From: Tahibacter harae
GTDB taxonomy: Bacteria; Pseudomonadota; Gammaproteobacteria; Xanthomonadales; Rhodanobacteraceae
Reading direction: 5' to 3'
Length of the DNA stretch: 64,000 nt
Assembly: GCF_024437735.1 (NCBI RefSeq)
Contig: NZ_JANFQO010000006.1
Coordinates: 124,001-188,000 of the forward strand
Below the pieces are notes generated by a model. The model did not search any database, was not told the DNA's origin, and saw only the letters and a program-made list of their open reading frames with translations. This document shows positions 1-8,272 of the stretch, piece after piece (positions within the stretch are counted from its first letter, which is position 1; each line of letters begins with the position of its first letter). A program made the position numbers and the translations under genes.

Positions 1-1129
1 TCACATCGTTGAGGAAGCGCTTGCCCAGCGCCGTGGGGCGGACCAGGCCGCCGGTGCATTCCAGCCAGCCGCGTCGTCCGGCCTCGGCCAGCGGCGCGGC
101 GATCTGCGCCGCATCCAGGCCCGTGCGTGCGGCGAACAGTGACTGCGGATAGCCGTCTTCCAGGCGCAGCGCATTGAGCATGAATTCAAACGGCAGCTGC
201 TCGGCGCCGATCCGTGCATCGCCGCCGACGCCGCGCGGGCTGCCGGCGTGGGCCAGATACGCCTTGGGCGCGCGTATTTTCCAGCGCCGGTGCACGCCGG
301 CGGCCGTGTCGGTGAGCTTGGCGTGGGCGCCGGCACCTATGCCGAGATAATCGCCAAATTGCCAATAATTGACATTGTGAACACTTTGCCGGCCGGGGCG
401 GGCGTAGGCGGAAGTCTCGTAATGGTCGAAACCGGCGCCGGCCAGGCGTGCGGCGCAGGCTTCCTGCATGTCCCAGGCGAGGTCGTCGTCGGGCAGCGGC
501 GGCGGATTGTTGGCGAAGGCGGTATTCGGCTCCAGCGTGAGCTGATAGTGGGATATGTGCGCCGGCTGCAGTTCCAGCGCCTGGTCCAGGTCGTCCAGCG
601 CCTGGGCCAGGCTCTGCTCCGGCAGGGCGTACATCAGGTCCAGGTTGAAATTGTCGAAGCCCGCCGCGCGCGCCAGGCGCACCGCGGCGCGCACTTCGGC
701 GGCGCTGTGGATGCGGCCGAGGCGTTTCAGCTTTTCGTCGTCCAGGCTCTGCACGCCGAAGCTCAGGCGGTTGACGCCGGCGCGCAGGTAATCCTCGAAG
801 CGGCCGTGTTCGACGGTGCCGGGATTGGTCTCCAGCGTGATTTCCGCGGCATCGGCAAAGCGCAGGCGTTCGCGTGCGCCGCGCAGGATCGCGCCTATGA
901 ATTCCGGTGCGAACAGGCTGGGCGTGCCGCCGCCGAAGAACACGCTGACGATGGGGCGCGCGGCCACGGCGTAGTCGCGCAGGTCCTGGTCCAGGTCGGC
1001 GAGCAGCGCATCGACGTAGTCCTGCTGCGGCAGTCCGCCCGGCGCCGTATGCGAGTTGAAATCGCAGTACGGACATTTCTTCACGCACCACGGGATATGG
1101 ATGTACAGCGCGAGCGGCGGCGCGGTCAC
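1..1129 (-). CDS. hemW: HemW-like radical SAM heme chaperone, 3' end cut by the window
   Basis: Radical-SAM protein of the HemW (formerly YggW) family, which binds heme and is thought to deliver it to respiratory enzymes; it was once misnamed an oxygen-independent coproporphyrinogen oxidase. The N-terminus reads LYIHIPWCVKKCPYC, giving the CxxxCxxC cluster that holds the SAM-binding 4Fe-4S centre. The GGGTPS motif follows about 50 residues later. The start is a GTG at 1129 whose bases overlap the TGA of rdgB (GTGA), so the two are translationally coupled. About 376 codons are visible and the last ones (GKRFLNDV) look like the normal C-terminus, so only a few residues are missing. It is the third gene of an rph-rdgB-hemW operon. 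Confidence 0.93.
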   Translation of the reverse strand, partial: MTAPPLALYIHIPWCVKKCPYCDFNSHTAPGGLPQQDYVDALLADLDQDLRDYAVAARPIVSVFFGGGTPSLFAPEFIGAILRGARERLRFADAAEITLETNPGTVEHGRFEDYLRAGVNRLSFGVQSLDDEKLKRLGRIHSAAEVRAAVRLARAAGFDNFNLDLMYALPEQSLAQALDDLDQALELQPAHISHYQLTLEPNTAFANNPPPLPDDDLAWDMQEACAARLAGAGFDHYETSAYARPGRQSVHNVNYWQFGDYLGIGAGAHAKLTDTAAGVHRRWKIRAPKAYLAHAGSPRGVGGDARIGAEQLPFEFMLNALRLEDGYPQSLFAARTGLDAAQIAAPLAEAGRRGWLECTGGLVRPTALGKRFLNDV

Positions 1130-1743
1130 GGCCCGGTATACGGTTGCAGCGGCGCCGCGCGCAGCAGGGCGAGCAGCTGGGCCATGGCCAGGCCGCGGTG
1201 GCTGGCGCGGTTCTTGACCGCGGCCGGCAGTTCCGCCGCGGCGCAATCGAAATCGTGCGGCAGGAACAGCGGGTCGTAGCCGAAGCCGCCGCTGCCGCGC
1301 GGCGCTTCGAGGATGCGGCCGGGCCAGCGGCCGTCGGCGATCAGCGGGGCGGGGTCCCCGGCATGGCGCAGCAGCACCAGGGTGCTGTGGAAATGCGCGC
1401 CGCGCTGTTGCGGCGCCAGGCCCTGCAGCTTCTGCAACAACAGGGCGTTGTTGGCCGCGTCGTCGCCGTGGCGGCCGGCGTAGCGCGCGGAATACAGCCC
1501 TGGCGCGCCGCCCAAGGCATCCACGCAGATGCCCGAATCGTCGGCGATCGCCGGCAGGCCGGTGACACGCGCCGCATGGCGCGCCTTGAGCAGGGCGTTC
1601 TCGACGAAGCTGAGACCGGTTTCCTCGGCGTCGTCCACGCCCAGTTCGCCCTGGGCGACCAGTTCCAGGCCCAGGCCGCCCAGCAGCTCGCGCAGTTCAG
1701 CGAGCTTGCCGCGGTTGCCGCTGGCCAGGACGACACGGCTCAT
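1126..1743 (-). CDS. rdgB: XTP/dITP diphosphatase (RdgB/HAM1 family)
   Basis: House-cleaning pyrophosphatase that hydrolyses dITP, XTP and related non-canonical purine nucleotides to monophosphates, keeping them out of DNA and RNA. The 205-residue product begins [11 protein letters not shown], the family's substrate-binding SxNxxK-type N-terminus, and carries the [11 protein letters not shown] motif with the metal-binding acidic residues and a GFGYDPLF motif near the C-terminus. Length matches the family (about 200). Its ATG overlaps the rph stop codon (ATGA) and its stop overlaps the hemW start. The coupling implies one transcript from upstream of rph. Confidence 0.96.
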   Translation of the reverse strand: MSRVVLASGNRGKLAELRELLGGLGLELVAQGELGVDDAEETGLSFVENALLKARHAARVTGLPAIADDSGICVDALGGAPGLYSARYAGRHGDDAANNALLLQKLQGLAPQQRGAHFHSTLVLLRHAGDPAPLIADGRWPGRILEAPRGSGGFGYDPLFLPHDFDCAAAELPAAVKNRASHRGLAMAQLLALLRAAPLQPYTGP

Positions 1744-2471
1744 CTTTCGGCCAGCGCCGCGCGCTGCGCGGCGATGAGTTCGGCCACGCCCTTGCCGGCC
1801 AGGGCCAGCATGGCCTGCAGTTCGTCGGGGCGGAAGGCATGGCCTTCGGCCGTGCCCTGCAACTCGATGAAGCCGCCGCCGTCGTTCATCACGACGTTCA
1901 TGTCGGTGTCGCAGCCGGCGTCCTCGGCATAGTCCAGGTCCAGCACCGGCTGGCCCTTGCAGATGCCGACGGAGACCGCGGCGATGGCGCCGAAGATCGG
2001 ATCCTTCTTGATGACGCGGCGCGCCTGCAGCTGGCGTATGGCATCGACCAGGGCGACATAGGCACCGGTAATCGCCGCGCAGCGCGTGCCGCCGTCGGCC
2101 TGCAGCACGTCGCAATCCAGGGTGATGGTGCGTTCGCCCAGGGCGCTGCGGTCCACGCAGGCGCGCAGGCTGCGCCCGATCAGGCGCTGGATCTCCATGG
2201 TGCGGCCGCCCTGGCCGCCGCGGGCGGCTTCGCGCTGGGTGCGCTCCTTGGTCGCGCGCGGCAGCATGCCGTATTCGGCGGTGATCCAGCCCTCGCCCTT
2301 GCCGCGCAGGAACGGCGGCACCTTTTCCTCGACGCTGGCAGTGCACAGTACGCGGGTATCGCCGCAGCTGATCAGCACCGAACCCTCGGCGTGACAGGTG
2401 TAGCGGCGTTGCAGGGAAAGCGGGCGCAGCTGGTCTGGCGCGCGGCCGGAGGGGCGCTGGATCGAGGTCAT
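1740..2471 (-). CDS. rph: Ribonuclease PH
   Basis: Phosphorolytic 3'-5' exoribonuclease that trims tRNA 3' ends. The 243-residue product has the family N-terminus ([12 protein letters not shown]), the [16 protein letters not shown] segment with its active-site region, and the [17 protein letters not shown] stretch with conserved acidic residues. Length is close to the usual 238-240. The chosen ATG at 2471 gives the expected N-terminus; the longer open frame upstream is antisense to yicC and is not used. It heads the rph-rdgB-hemW operon and is divergent from yicC, with 69 bp between the two start codons that must hold both promoters. Confidence 0.96.
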   Translation of the reverse strand: MTSIQRPSGRAPDQLRPLSLQRRYTCHAEGSVLISCGDTRVLCTASVEEKVPPFLRGKGEGWITAEYGMLPRATKERTQREAARGGQGGRTMEIQRLIGRSLRACVDRSALGERTITLDCDVLQADGGTRCAAITGAYVALVDAIRQLQARRVIKKDPIFGAIAAVSVGICKGQPVLDLDYAEDAGCDTDMNVVMNDGGGFIELQGTAEGHAFRPDELQAMLALAGKGVAELIAAQRAALAER

Positions 2472-2540
2472 GGGCGGACGTGCTTGGGGAAAGCGGGCGG
2501 CGAGTTTACCATTGCCGCCCTTTTCCCGAGCGCGACCACC

Positions 2541-3404
2541 ATGATCCGCAGCATGACCGCCTACGCCAGCGCGGAAATCCAGACGCCGCTGGGCCTGTTG
2601 TCCTGCGAGCTGCGCTCGGTCAACCACCGTTACCTGGAGCTGAGCCCGCGCCTGCCGGAAGAACTGCGTGCGCTGGAATCGCAGCTGCGCGAGAAGGTCG
2701 CCGCGAAGCTGACCCGCGGCAAGGTCGACCTGGGCATGCGCCTGCGCAGCAACGGCTCGGCCGCCGCCGCGCTGGAATTGAACGAAACCCTGCTGGCCCA
2801 GCTCGAACACGCCGCCGCGCGCCTGTCCGGCCGTTTCCCCAACATGCAGACCGATTTCGTCGGCTTGCTCGGCATCGACGGCGTGCTGCTGCGGCCCGAG
2901 GTCGACCAGGGCGAACTGCACGCGGCCGCGCTGGCCCTGCTGGATACGGCGCTGGACGACATGGTCGCCACCCGCGCCCGCGAAGGCGAGCGCCTGGCCG
3001 GCTTCATCGGCGAACGCCTGGACGGCATCGCCGCCGTCGTCGCCCAGGTGCGCCAGTGGCTGCCGGAAATCCGCGCCGCGCTGCGCCTGAAGCTGGAAAC
3101 CAAGCTGGCCGATTTCCGCCAGGGCACCGACCAGACCCGGCTGGAACAGGAACTGGTGCTGCAGCTCTCGCGCATCGACGTGGACGAGGAACTGGACCGC
3201 CTCAGCGCCCATCTCGCCGAAGCCCGCCGCATCCTCAAGCTGGCCGACGCCAACGGCCGCCGCCTGGATTTCCTGATGCAGGAATTCAACCGCGAAGCCA
3301 ATACGCTGGGCTCGAAATCAGTGGACCAGCGCACTACGCAGGCCGCGGTGGAGCTGAAGGTGCTGATCGAGCAGATGCGCGAGCAGGTGCAGAACATCGA
3401 GTGA
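2541..3404 (+). CDS. yicC: YicC/YloC family endoribonuclease
   Basis: The 287-residue product has both halves of the YicC family: an N-terminal MIRSMTAYA with [11 protein letters not shown], and the C-terminal [18 protein letters not shown] signature. YicC proteins are reported endoribonucleases acting on RNA stability in stationary phase and on some small RNAs; that role is family knowledge. The ATG at 2541 is the only start giving the canonical N-terminus, although the reading frame is open much further upstream. In many gammaproteobacteria yicC lies next to rph and gmk; here a divergently oriented reductase-like gene lies between yicC and gmk. Confidence 0.93.
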   Translation: MIRSMTAYASAEIQTPLGLLSCELRSVNHRYLELSPRLPEELRALESQLREKVAAKLTRGKVDLGMRLRSNGSAAAALELNETLLAQLEHAAARLSGRFPNMQTDFVGLLGIDGVLLRPEVDQGELHAAALALLDTALDDMVATRAREGERLAGFIGERLDGIAAVVAQVRQWLPEIRAALRLKLETKLADFRQGTDQTRLEQELVLQLSRIDVDEELDRLSAHLAEARRILKLADANGRRLDFLMQEFNREANTLGSKSVDQRTTQAAVELKVLIEQMREQVQNIE

Positions 3405-3434
3405 GGATGGCGGCGCGCGCGCTCCGCTGAGATC

Positions 3435-4025
3435 TCATCCGGGCGTGCGGTCACCCGCACGCGCACAGCGATACTCCAGCACCACCAGGCCCTGCGGATA
3501 GCTGCGCACGGAAGACAGCGCCAGCGCGCGCGGGCCCAGGTCCGCCGGAGCAAAAGAACGTCCGGCGCCGATCAGCACCGGCAGCAGGCGCAGACGCAGT
3601 ACATCGACTTCGCCGGCGCGCAGCAGCGCATCGGCCAGGGTCAGGCTGCCCCAGACGATCAGGTCGCCGGCCACGCACTCGCGCAGGGCGCGCACCGACG
3701 CCACCGCGTCGCCGCGCACTACGGTCGCGGCGCTGCGGCTGCCCCAGGGCGCGCTGTCCAGCGTGTTCGACACGACGTACTTGGGGATGGTGTTGAGCGG
3801 TGCCGCCACGGGTTCTTCGGCCGGGTCGGCCTCCGGCCAGTAGTCGGCGAACAGGCGGTAGGTCGTGCGGCCGAGGACGATGGCGTCCACGGATTGCAGC
3901 AGGCGCAATTGTTCCTGGTCGGCTTCGTTGACGCTGCGCGCGTTGACGAAGAAGCCGATGCCGCCGTCGCGGTCGGCGGCGTAGCCGTCGGCGCTGATGA
4001 TCTGTTCCACGATGAGCTTGCCCAT
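3435..4025 (-). CDS. Dihydrofolate reductase family protein (RibD C-terminal-like)
   Basis: 196-residue protein of the bacterial dihydrofolate-reductase-like superfamily. It opens with GKLIVEQIISADGYAADRDG, the usual start of this fold, then has VDAIVLGRTTY, PKYVVSNTL and a glycine-containing LIVWGSLTLADALL segment typical of NADPH-binding RibD_C proteins, and ends near LLPVLIGAGRSF. The substrate is unknown; most such stand-alone members are not true folate enzymes. The start at 4025 was chosen because GGAGA precedes it and homologues start at this residue; an in-frame ATG 13 codons upstream is less likely. It converges with yicC (30 bp apart) and looks like a single-gene unit. Confidence 0.8.
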   Translation of the reverse strand: MGKLIVEQIISADGYAADRDGGIGFFVNARSVNEADQEQLRLLQSVDAIVLGRTTYRLFADYWPEADPAEEPVAAPLNTIPKYVVSNTLDSAPWGSRSAATVVRGDAVASVRALRECVAGDLIVWGSLTLADALLRAGEVDVLRLRLLPVLIGAGRSFAPADLGPRALALSSVRSYPQGLVVLEYRCARAGDRTPG

Positions 4026-4501
4026 GTCCGTCTCCGTTGAGAGCCGCCGATTGCGACGAGCCAAAGCGGTGAAATCGACAGGTCGCTGACCTGGCTTTGA
4101 AGCGCGTGCGCCGGCGCGTGCGGAGCGGGAGTTGACCTCGCGGCTGGACCACGATTTTCACGGCGGCGCCGGCGATTCGACAGGCCGCTTTTTTGCTTCG
4201 CCAGCATGGGAGGCTGCCGGCCGCGGCAGTCGGCACTGGCGGGCGGGCGCCGACAGGCCCTGCGGGAAAGCCGGCCGGCTGCCTCACGCACCGGTTTCTT
4301 GCGGATCCGGCAGCTCTGCTAGACTCCCCGGCCCGCCACGTCGGGCCGAGGTCCGGCGGTAGCCCGAGACAGCGCCGGCAGACCTGGTCCCCAAGGGCCG
4401 GAAAGCGCGCGGGATTTGCTCGAAGAGGCTAGGGAAAATCATGCTGGATCAACTGGTTGTGCTCTGCTCTCCGGGGCAGGTGCAGGATCTCGGGTAGGTC
4501 G
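4026..4501. other. Gene-poor stretch upstream of gmk
   Basis: No convincing coding sequence; the short open frames here lack codon bias and homology. A loose promoter candidate for gmk lies at 4299-4325 (TTGCGG, 15-nt spacer, TAGACT), which would leave a leader of about 170 nt. A GC-rich inverted repeat followed by six Ts near 4163-4196 resembles a weak terminator, but its loop is long and no plus-strand gene ends nearby. Confidence 0.4.
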
Positions 4502-5116
4502 ATGCCGGGCACCTTGTTCATCGTCGCGGCGCCCTCGGGGGCAGGCAAATCCAGCCTGGTCAACGCCCTGCTCGAGCGCGAACCGGGCATCGTCCTGTCG
4601 ATCTCGCATACCACGCGCCCGCCGCGTCCGAACGACAAGGACGGCGTGCACTACCACTTCGTCAAGCGCGCCGAATTCGAGCTGCTGGTGACCCAGGACG
4701 CTTTCCTGGAACATGCGGAAGTGTTCGGCAATCTCTACGGCACCTCGCGCGCCACGGTGGCCGAGCGCTTCGCCGCCGGCAACGATGTGCTGCTGGAGAT
4801 CGACTGGCAGGGCGCACAGCAGGTGCGCGCCAAGCTGCCCTGCGTGAGCATCTTCATCCTGCCGCCGTCGCGCGAGGAGCTGCTGCGCCGGCTGCGTTCG
4901 CGCGGCTCCGACAGCGAGGCGGTGATCGCCCGGCGCACGGCCGAGGCCCGCGCCGAGATGGTCCACTGCCGCGAATTCGACTACATCATCGTGAACGACG
5001 ATTTCGCCACCGCGCTGGGCGAGCTGCAGGCCATAGTGACGGCCCAGCGTCTGCGCTGCCACAACCAGCTGGCCCGGCACGAGGCGCAGATCGCGGATCT
5101 GCTTAAACCCGACTGA
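4502..5116 (+). CDS. gmk: Guanylate kinase
   Basis: ATP:GMP phosphotransferase making GDP, needed for GTP, dGTP and (p)ppGpp precursor supply. The 204-residue product starts [18 protein letters not shown], with the P-loop at about residues 11-18. It then has the GMP-binding [19 protein letters not shown] segment and the lid region [10 protein letters not shown], as in E. coli Gmk (207 residues). A longer frame reaches back to 4457, but the ATG at 4502 gives the standard N-terminus. In many relatives gmk is followed directly by rpoZ and spoT; here about 7.6 kb with the mla genes separates them. Confidence 0.96.
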   Translation: MPGTLFIVAAPSGAGKSSLVNALLEREPGIVLSISHTTRPPRPNDKDGVHYHFVKRAEFELLVTQDAFLEHAEVFGNLYGTSRATVAERFAAGNDVLLEIDWQGAQQVRAKLPCVSIFILPPSREELLRRLRSRGSDSEAVIARRTAEARAEMVHCREFDYIIVNDDFATALGELQAIVTAQRLRCHNQLARHEAQIADLLKPD

Positions 5117-5196
5117 ACGCACGCGCTTCCGCCGCAGCCGGGTTTGCCCTAAGGTAGCGCGGCTCCGGCCGCTCCGATCCCCGCCTGGTCCCACTG

Positions 5197-6027
5197 ATGA
5201 GCGCAGTTTCCACATCGAGTAAAGATGCACTTGTCCGCATCCGCGGGCTGCGTACGCGCCTGGGCGGCAAGGTGATCTTCGACGGCGTCGACCTGGATAT
5301 CCCGCGCGGCGGCATCACCGCGGTGATGGGGCCCAGCGGCACCGGCAAGACCACGCTGCTGCGCCATATCACCGGCCAGCTGCAGCCCGACGCCGGCGAG
5401 ATTGTCGTGGACGGGCGCAACCTCGCCCAGCTCGACCGCAACGGCCTGTTCGAGCTGCGCGAGCGCATAGGTTACCTGTTCCAGAACTCGGCCCTGCTGA
5501 CCGATTTCAGCGTATTCGAGAATGTCGCCTTTCCGCTGCGCCAGCATGCGCGCCTGCCGGAAGAACTGATCCGCAACATCGTGCTGCCCAAGCTGCAGGC
5601 GGTAGGCCTGCGCGGCGCGGCCGAGCTGATGCCGGCCGAGCTTTCCGGCGGCATGGCGCGGCGCGTGGCCCTGGCCCGGGCCATCGTGCGCGACCCCATG
5701 CTGCTGATCTACGACGAACCCTTCGTCGGCCTGGATCCGATCGCGCTGAACCAGGTGCTCAAGCTGATCCGCGTGCTCAACCAGACGCTGGGCCTGACCA
5801 GCATCGTGGTCGCGCACGAACTGTCGGCGGTGAGCCGGGTGGCCGATCACATCTACCTGCTGGCCGCGGGCAAAGTCGCGGCCCATGGCGGGCCGGACGA
5901 ACTGGTGCGCGGCGATACCGACTGGACGCGCCAGTTCTTCGGCGGCGAAGCCGACGGCCCGGTGCCGTTCCATTATCCAGCGCGCGACTACGCCAGCGAC
6001 CTGGGTTTCGCCAAGGAGCGCGCATGA
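5197..6027 (+). CDS. mlaF: Phospholipid transport ABC ATPase MlaF
   Basis: ATPase of the inner-membrane MlaFEDB complex, which moves phospholipids between inner and outer membrane and so maintains outer-membrane asymmetry. The 276-residue product shows Walker A GPSGTGKTT (residues 45-53), a Q-loop region (YLFQNSALL), the ABC signature LSGGMARR, Walker B LLIYDEPF and the switch histidine in VVAHEL. The C-terminal tail after about residue 245 is family-typical. Its stop overlaps the mlaE start (ATGA), and it is the first gene of mlaFEDCB, 80 bp after gmk. Confidence 0.94.
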   Translation: MSAVSTSSKDALVRIRGLRTRLGGKVIFDGVDLDIPRGGITAVMGPSGTGKTTLLRHITGQLQPDAGEIVVDGRNLAQLDRNGLFELRERIGYLFQNSALLTDFSVFENVAFPLRQHARLPEELIRNIVLPKLQAVGLRGAAELMPAELSGGMARRVALARAIVRDPMLLIYDEPFVGLDPIALNQVLKLIRVLNQTLGLTSIVVAHELSAVSRVADHIYLLAAGKVAAHGGPDELVRGDTDWTRQFFGGEADGPVPFHYPARDYASDLGFAKERA

Positions 6028-6791
6028 GCAGGAAACCCGGCGGCGGCTTCATCGGCGATGGCCTGGCCCAGATCGGCGCGCTGGGCCTGTTCCTGCTGTC
6101 CGTGCTGGCGGCGGTGCCGCGCAGCCTGCGCTATTTCGCCGAGACCGTGCGGCAGATCTTTTTCGTCGGCGCGATGAGCCTGGTCATCATCATGACTTGC
6201 GGCCTGTTCATCGGCCTGGTGCTGGGGCTGCAGCTGTACGAAGTGCTGTCGCGCTTCGGCAGCACGGCCTCGGTCGGCACCGTGGTCGCCATCGCGCTGT
6301 ACCGCGAGCTGGGGCCGGTGGTCACCGCGCTGCTGTTCGCCGGCCGCGCCGGCACCTCGATCACGGCCGAGATCGGCCTGATGCGCGCGACCGACCAGCT
6401 CGCCGCGATGGAAATGATGGCGGTGGATCCCATGGCCTACGTGGTCGCGCCGCGCTTCCTCGCCGGCGTGATCGCCATGCCGCTGCTGGCCAGCATCTTC
6501 AATGCGCTGGCGATCTTCGGCTCGCACCTGGTCGCGGTGACCTGGCTGGGCCTGGACAACGGCACGTTCTGGTCGAACATGACCGGCGCGGTCGATGTCT
6601 GGACCGATGTGATGAACGGCGTGTGGAAGAGCGCCGTGTTCGGCGCCGTAGTCACCCTGGTCGCCACCTTCCAGGGCTATTCCACCGCGCCGACCAGCGA
6701 AGGCGTCGCCTACGCCACCACGCGCACCGTGGTGTATTCCTCGATTCTCACCCTCGCCATCGATTTCCTGATGACGGCTTTCCTGATGTGA
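6024..6791 (+). CDS. mlaE: Phospholipid transport permease MlaE
   Basis: Integral membrane subunit of the Mla transporter. The 255-residue product has about five to six hydrophobic segments, including MSLVIIMTCGLFIGLVLGLQ, and the family signature region GRAGTSITAEIGLMRATDQL where MlaE contacts MlaF. Length equals that of typical MlaE (about 260). It overlaps mlaF by four bases and is followed after 19 bases by mlaD, consistent with one operon. Confidence 0.94.
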   Translation: MSRKPGGGFIGDGLAQIGALGLFLLSVLAAVPRSLRYFAETVRQIFFVGAMSLVIIMTCGLFIGLVLGLQLYEVLSRFGSTASVGTVVAIALYRELGPVVTALLFAGRAGTSITAEIGLMRATDQLAAMEMMAVDPMAYVVAPRFLAGVIAMPLLASIFNALAIFGSHLVAVTWLGLDNGTFWSNMTGAVDVWTDVMNGVWKSAVFGAVVTLVATFQGYSTAPTSEGVAYATTRTVVYSSILTLAIDFLMTAFLM

Positions 6792-6810
6792 TGCGGCGCG
6801 AGTGCATTCC

Positions 6811-7326
6811 ATGACCCAACGACGTTCCCACCAGATAGGCACCGGGCTTTTCATCCTGCTCGGCTTTGCCGCGCTGGGCTACCTCGCCACCCAGACCACC
6901 AGCCTGGCCAACTACCGGCAGGGGCCGACCTACGCCCTCAAGGCGCGCTTCACCAACGTCGGCCAGCTCAAGCTGCGCGCGCCGGTGAAGATCGCCGGCG
7001 TGCGCATCGGCAGCGTCAGCGACATCCAGCTCGAACCCGACCGGCTGGAGGCGCTGGTGACCCTGGCCATCGACAACCGTTACAACCAGTTGCCGGACGA
7101 TTCCGCCGCCGCCGTGTTCACCAGTGGTTTATTGGGCGATCAGTACGTTGCGCTGAAACCGGGCGGCTCACCGGACATGTTCAAGAACGGCGACGAGATC
7201 ATCCTCACGCAGAGTTCGATGCAACTGGAAGAATTGATCGGCAAATACCTCGTCGGCAGCGGCGACAGCCCGGCCAAGAAGCCCGCCGAATCCGAATCCG
7301 CTACCCAGGAAGGCAAGACCCCATGA
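6811..7326 (+). CDS. mlaD: MCE-domain phospholipid-binding protein MlaD
   Basis: Membrane-anchored periplasmic MCE protein that forms the hexameric lipid channel on MlaFE. The 171-residue product has one N-terminal helix (TGLFILLGFAALGYLA, about residues 11-26), then the MCE fold with YALKARFTNVGQL, APVKIAGVRIGSV and SGLLGDQYVAL. A GTG three codons upstream is in frame, but the ATG at 6811 is preferred because it gives the usual short cytoplasmic tail. The C-terminus has an acidic/Ser-rich tail. It overlaps mlaC by ATGA. Confidence 0.93.
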   Translation: MTQRRSHQIGTGLFILLGFAALGYLATQTTSLANYRQGPTYALKARFTNVGQLKLRAPVKIAGVRIGSVSDIQLEPDRLEALVTLAIDNRYNQLPDDSAAAVFTSGLLGDQYVALKPGGSPDMFKNGDEIILTQSSMQLEELIGKYLVGSGDSPAKKPAESESATQEGKTP

Positions 7327-7970
7327 GCATAGTGCGCAAACTGCTGTCGCTAATGGCCGTGCTGATGCTGCTGGCGGCGGTGCCCGCCGCGCAGGCCGCC
7401 GCGGCCGATCCCAATGCCGTGGTCCAAGGCATTGCCGATGATCTCGGCAAGGCGCTGGAAGGCCGCAAGGAAGAACTGCGCAACGACCGCGACAAGCTGA
7501 TCAAGCTCATCGACGGCATCGTGCTGCCGCATTTCGACATCGACTACGCCTCCATCCTGGTGCTGGGCCAGAACGCCCGTTCGGCCACGCCGGAGCAGCG
7601 CACGCGCTTTGCCAAGGCGTTCTACAAGTCCATCGCCCATCGCTACGCCGAGGGCCTGCTCAACTACACCCGCGGCCGCATCAACATTTCGCCGTACAAG
7701 GGCGAACTCAACGACAAGCGTTCGCTGGTGCGCACCGAAGTCATCCTCGACGACGGCAAGCGCGTACCGGTGGACTACGCCTTCCGCAAGACCAAGGACG
7801 GCGAATGGAAGGCCTACGACGTCATCATCGAAGGCATTTCCTATGTCACCAATTACCGCAACCAGGTGTCGGCGGAAGTGGCCAAGTCGGGCCTGGAAGA
7901 ACTGATCTCGCGCCTGGAGACCCAGGGCGAGAAGGCGCTGGAAAGCCTAGAGAAGAATCCCAAGTCGTGA
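7323..7970 (+). CDS. mlaC: Periplasmic phospholipid-shuttle protein MlaC
   Basis: Soluble periplasmic carrier that ferries phospholipid between the MlaA-porin complex and MlaD. The 215-residue product has a clear signal peptide (hydrophobic LLSLMAVLMLLAAVPAAQA, cleavage near residue 25), then the MlaC fold: DGIVLPHFDIDYAS, RTRFAKAFYKSIAHRYAEGL and the C-terminal DVIIEGISYVTNYRNQ region lining the lipid pocket. It overlaps mlaD (ATGA) and the next gene mlaB (GTGA), so expression is coupled along the operon. Confidence 0.94.
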   Translation: MSIVRKLLSLMAVLMLLAAVPAAQAAAADPNAVVQGIADDLGKALEGRKEELRNDRDKLIKLIDGIVLPHFDIDYASILVLGQNARSATPEQRTRFAKAFYKSIAHRYAEGLLNYTRGRINISPYKGELNDKRSLVRTEVILDDGKRVPVDYAFRKTKDGEWKAYDVIIEGISYVTNYRNQVSAEVAKSGLEELISRLETQGEKALESLEKNPKS

Positions 7971-8272
7971 GCGCTGCGAATGCGTTCGCGGTGACAGCGC
8001 CGGCGCCGGACCGCCTTGCGGCGACCGGCGCATTCACTTTTGCCACAGCCGCGGCCGCGCTGGCGGCGCTGCGCCAGCGCATGCCGCGCGGCGCAGCGAG
8101 CCTGGATCTGGCCGGTGTCGTCCAGGCCGACAGCGCCGGCCTCGCCGTGCTGCTGGCGCTGGCCGGCGATGCGCGCCGCAGCGGAGCGACGCTGCAGATC
8201 GTCAACGCACCCGAAAGCCTGCGCGCGCTGGCCCACCTCGCCGAAGTCGACGGCCTGCTCGGTTTCGCCTGA
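7967..8272 (+). CDS. mlaB: STAS-domain protein MlaB
   Basis: 101-residue STAS-domain protein, the small cytoplasmic subunit that stabilises MlaF and regulates its ATPase. It contains the STAS core SLDLAGVVQADSAGLAVLLALAGDARR, where the D-S-A-G loop corresponds to the conserved STAS serine site, followed by the LRALAHLAEVDGLLGF terminus typical of MlaB. The start is a GTG that overlaps the mlaC stop; no ATG lies at the domain edge. Its stop and the ATG of the next gene overlap (TGATG). Confidence 0.88.
   Translation: MSAANAFAVTAPAPDRLAATGAFTFATAAAALAALRQRMPRGAASLDLAGVVQADSAGLAVLLALAGDARRSGATLQIVNAPESLRALAHLAEVDGLLGFA

Noticed and set aside
186-1279. Open frames of about 300 residues overlapping the hemW region on both strands
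   Set aside because: They are out of frame with the radical-SAM protein, whose CxxxCxxC and GGGTPS motifs lie in a third frame starting from the GTG at 1129.
4158-4196. Terminator with T6 run upstream of gmk
   Set aside because: The stem is short with a loop of about 15 bases, and no plus-strand gene ends nearby.
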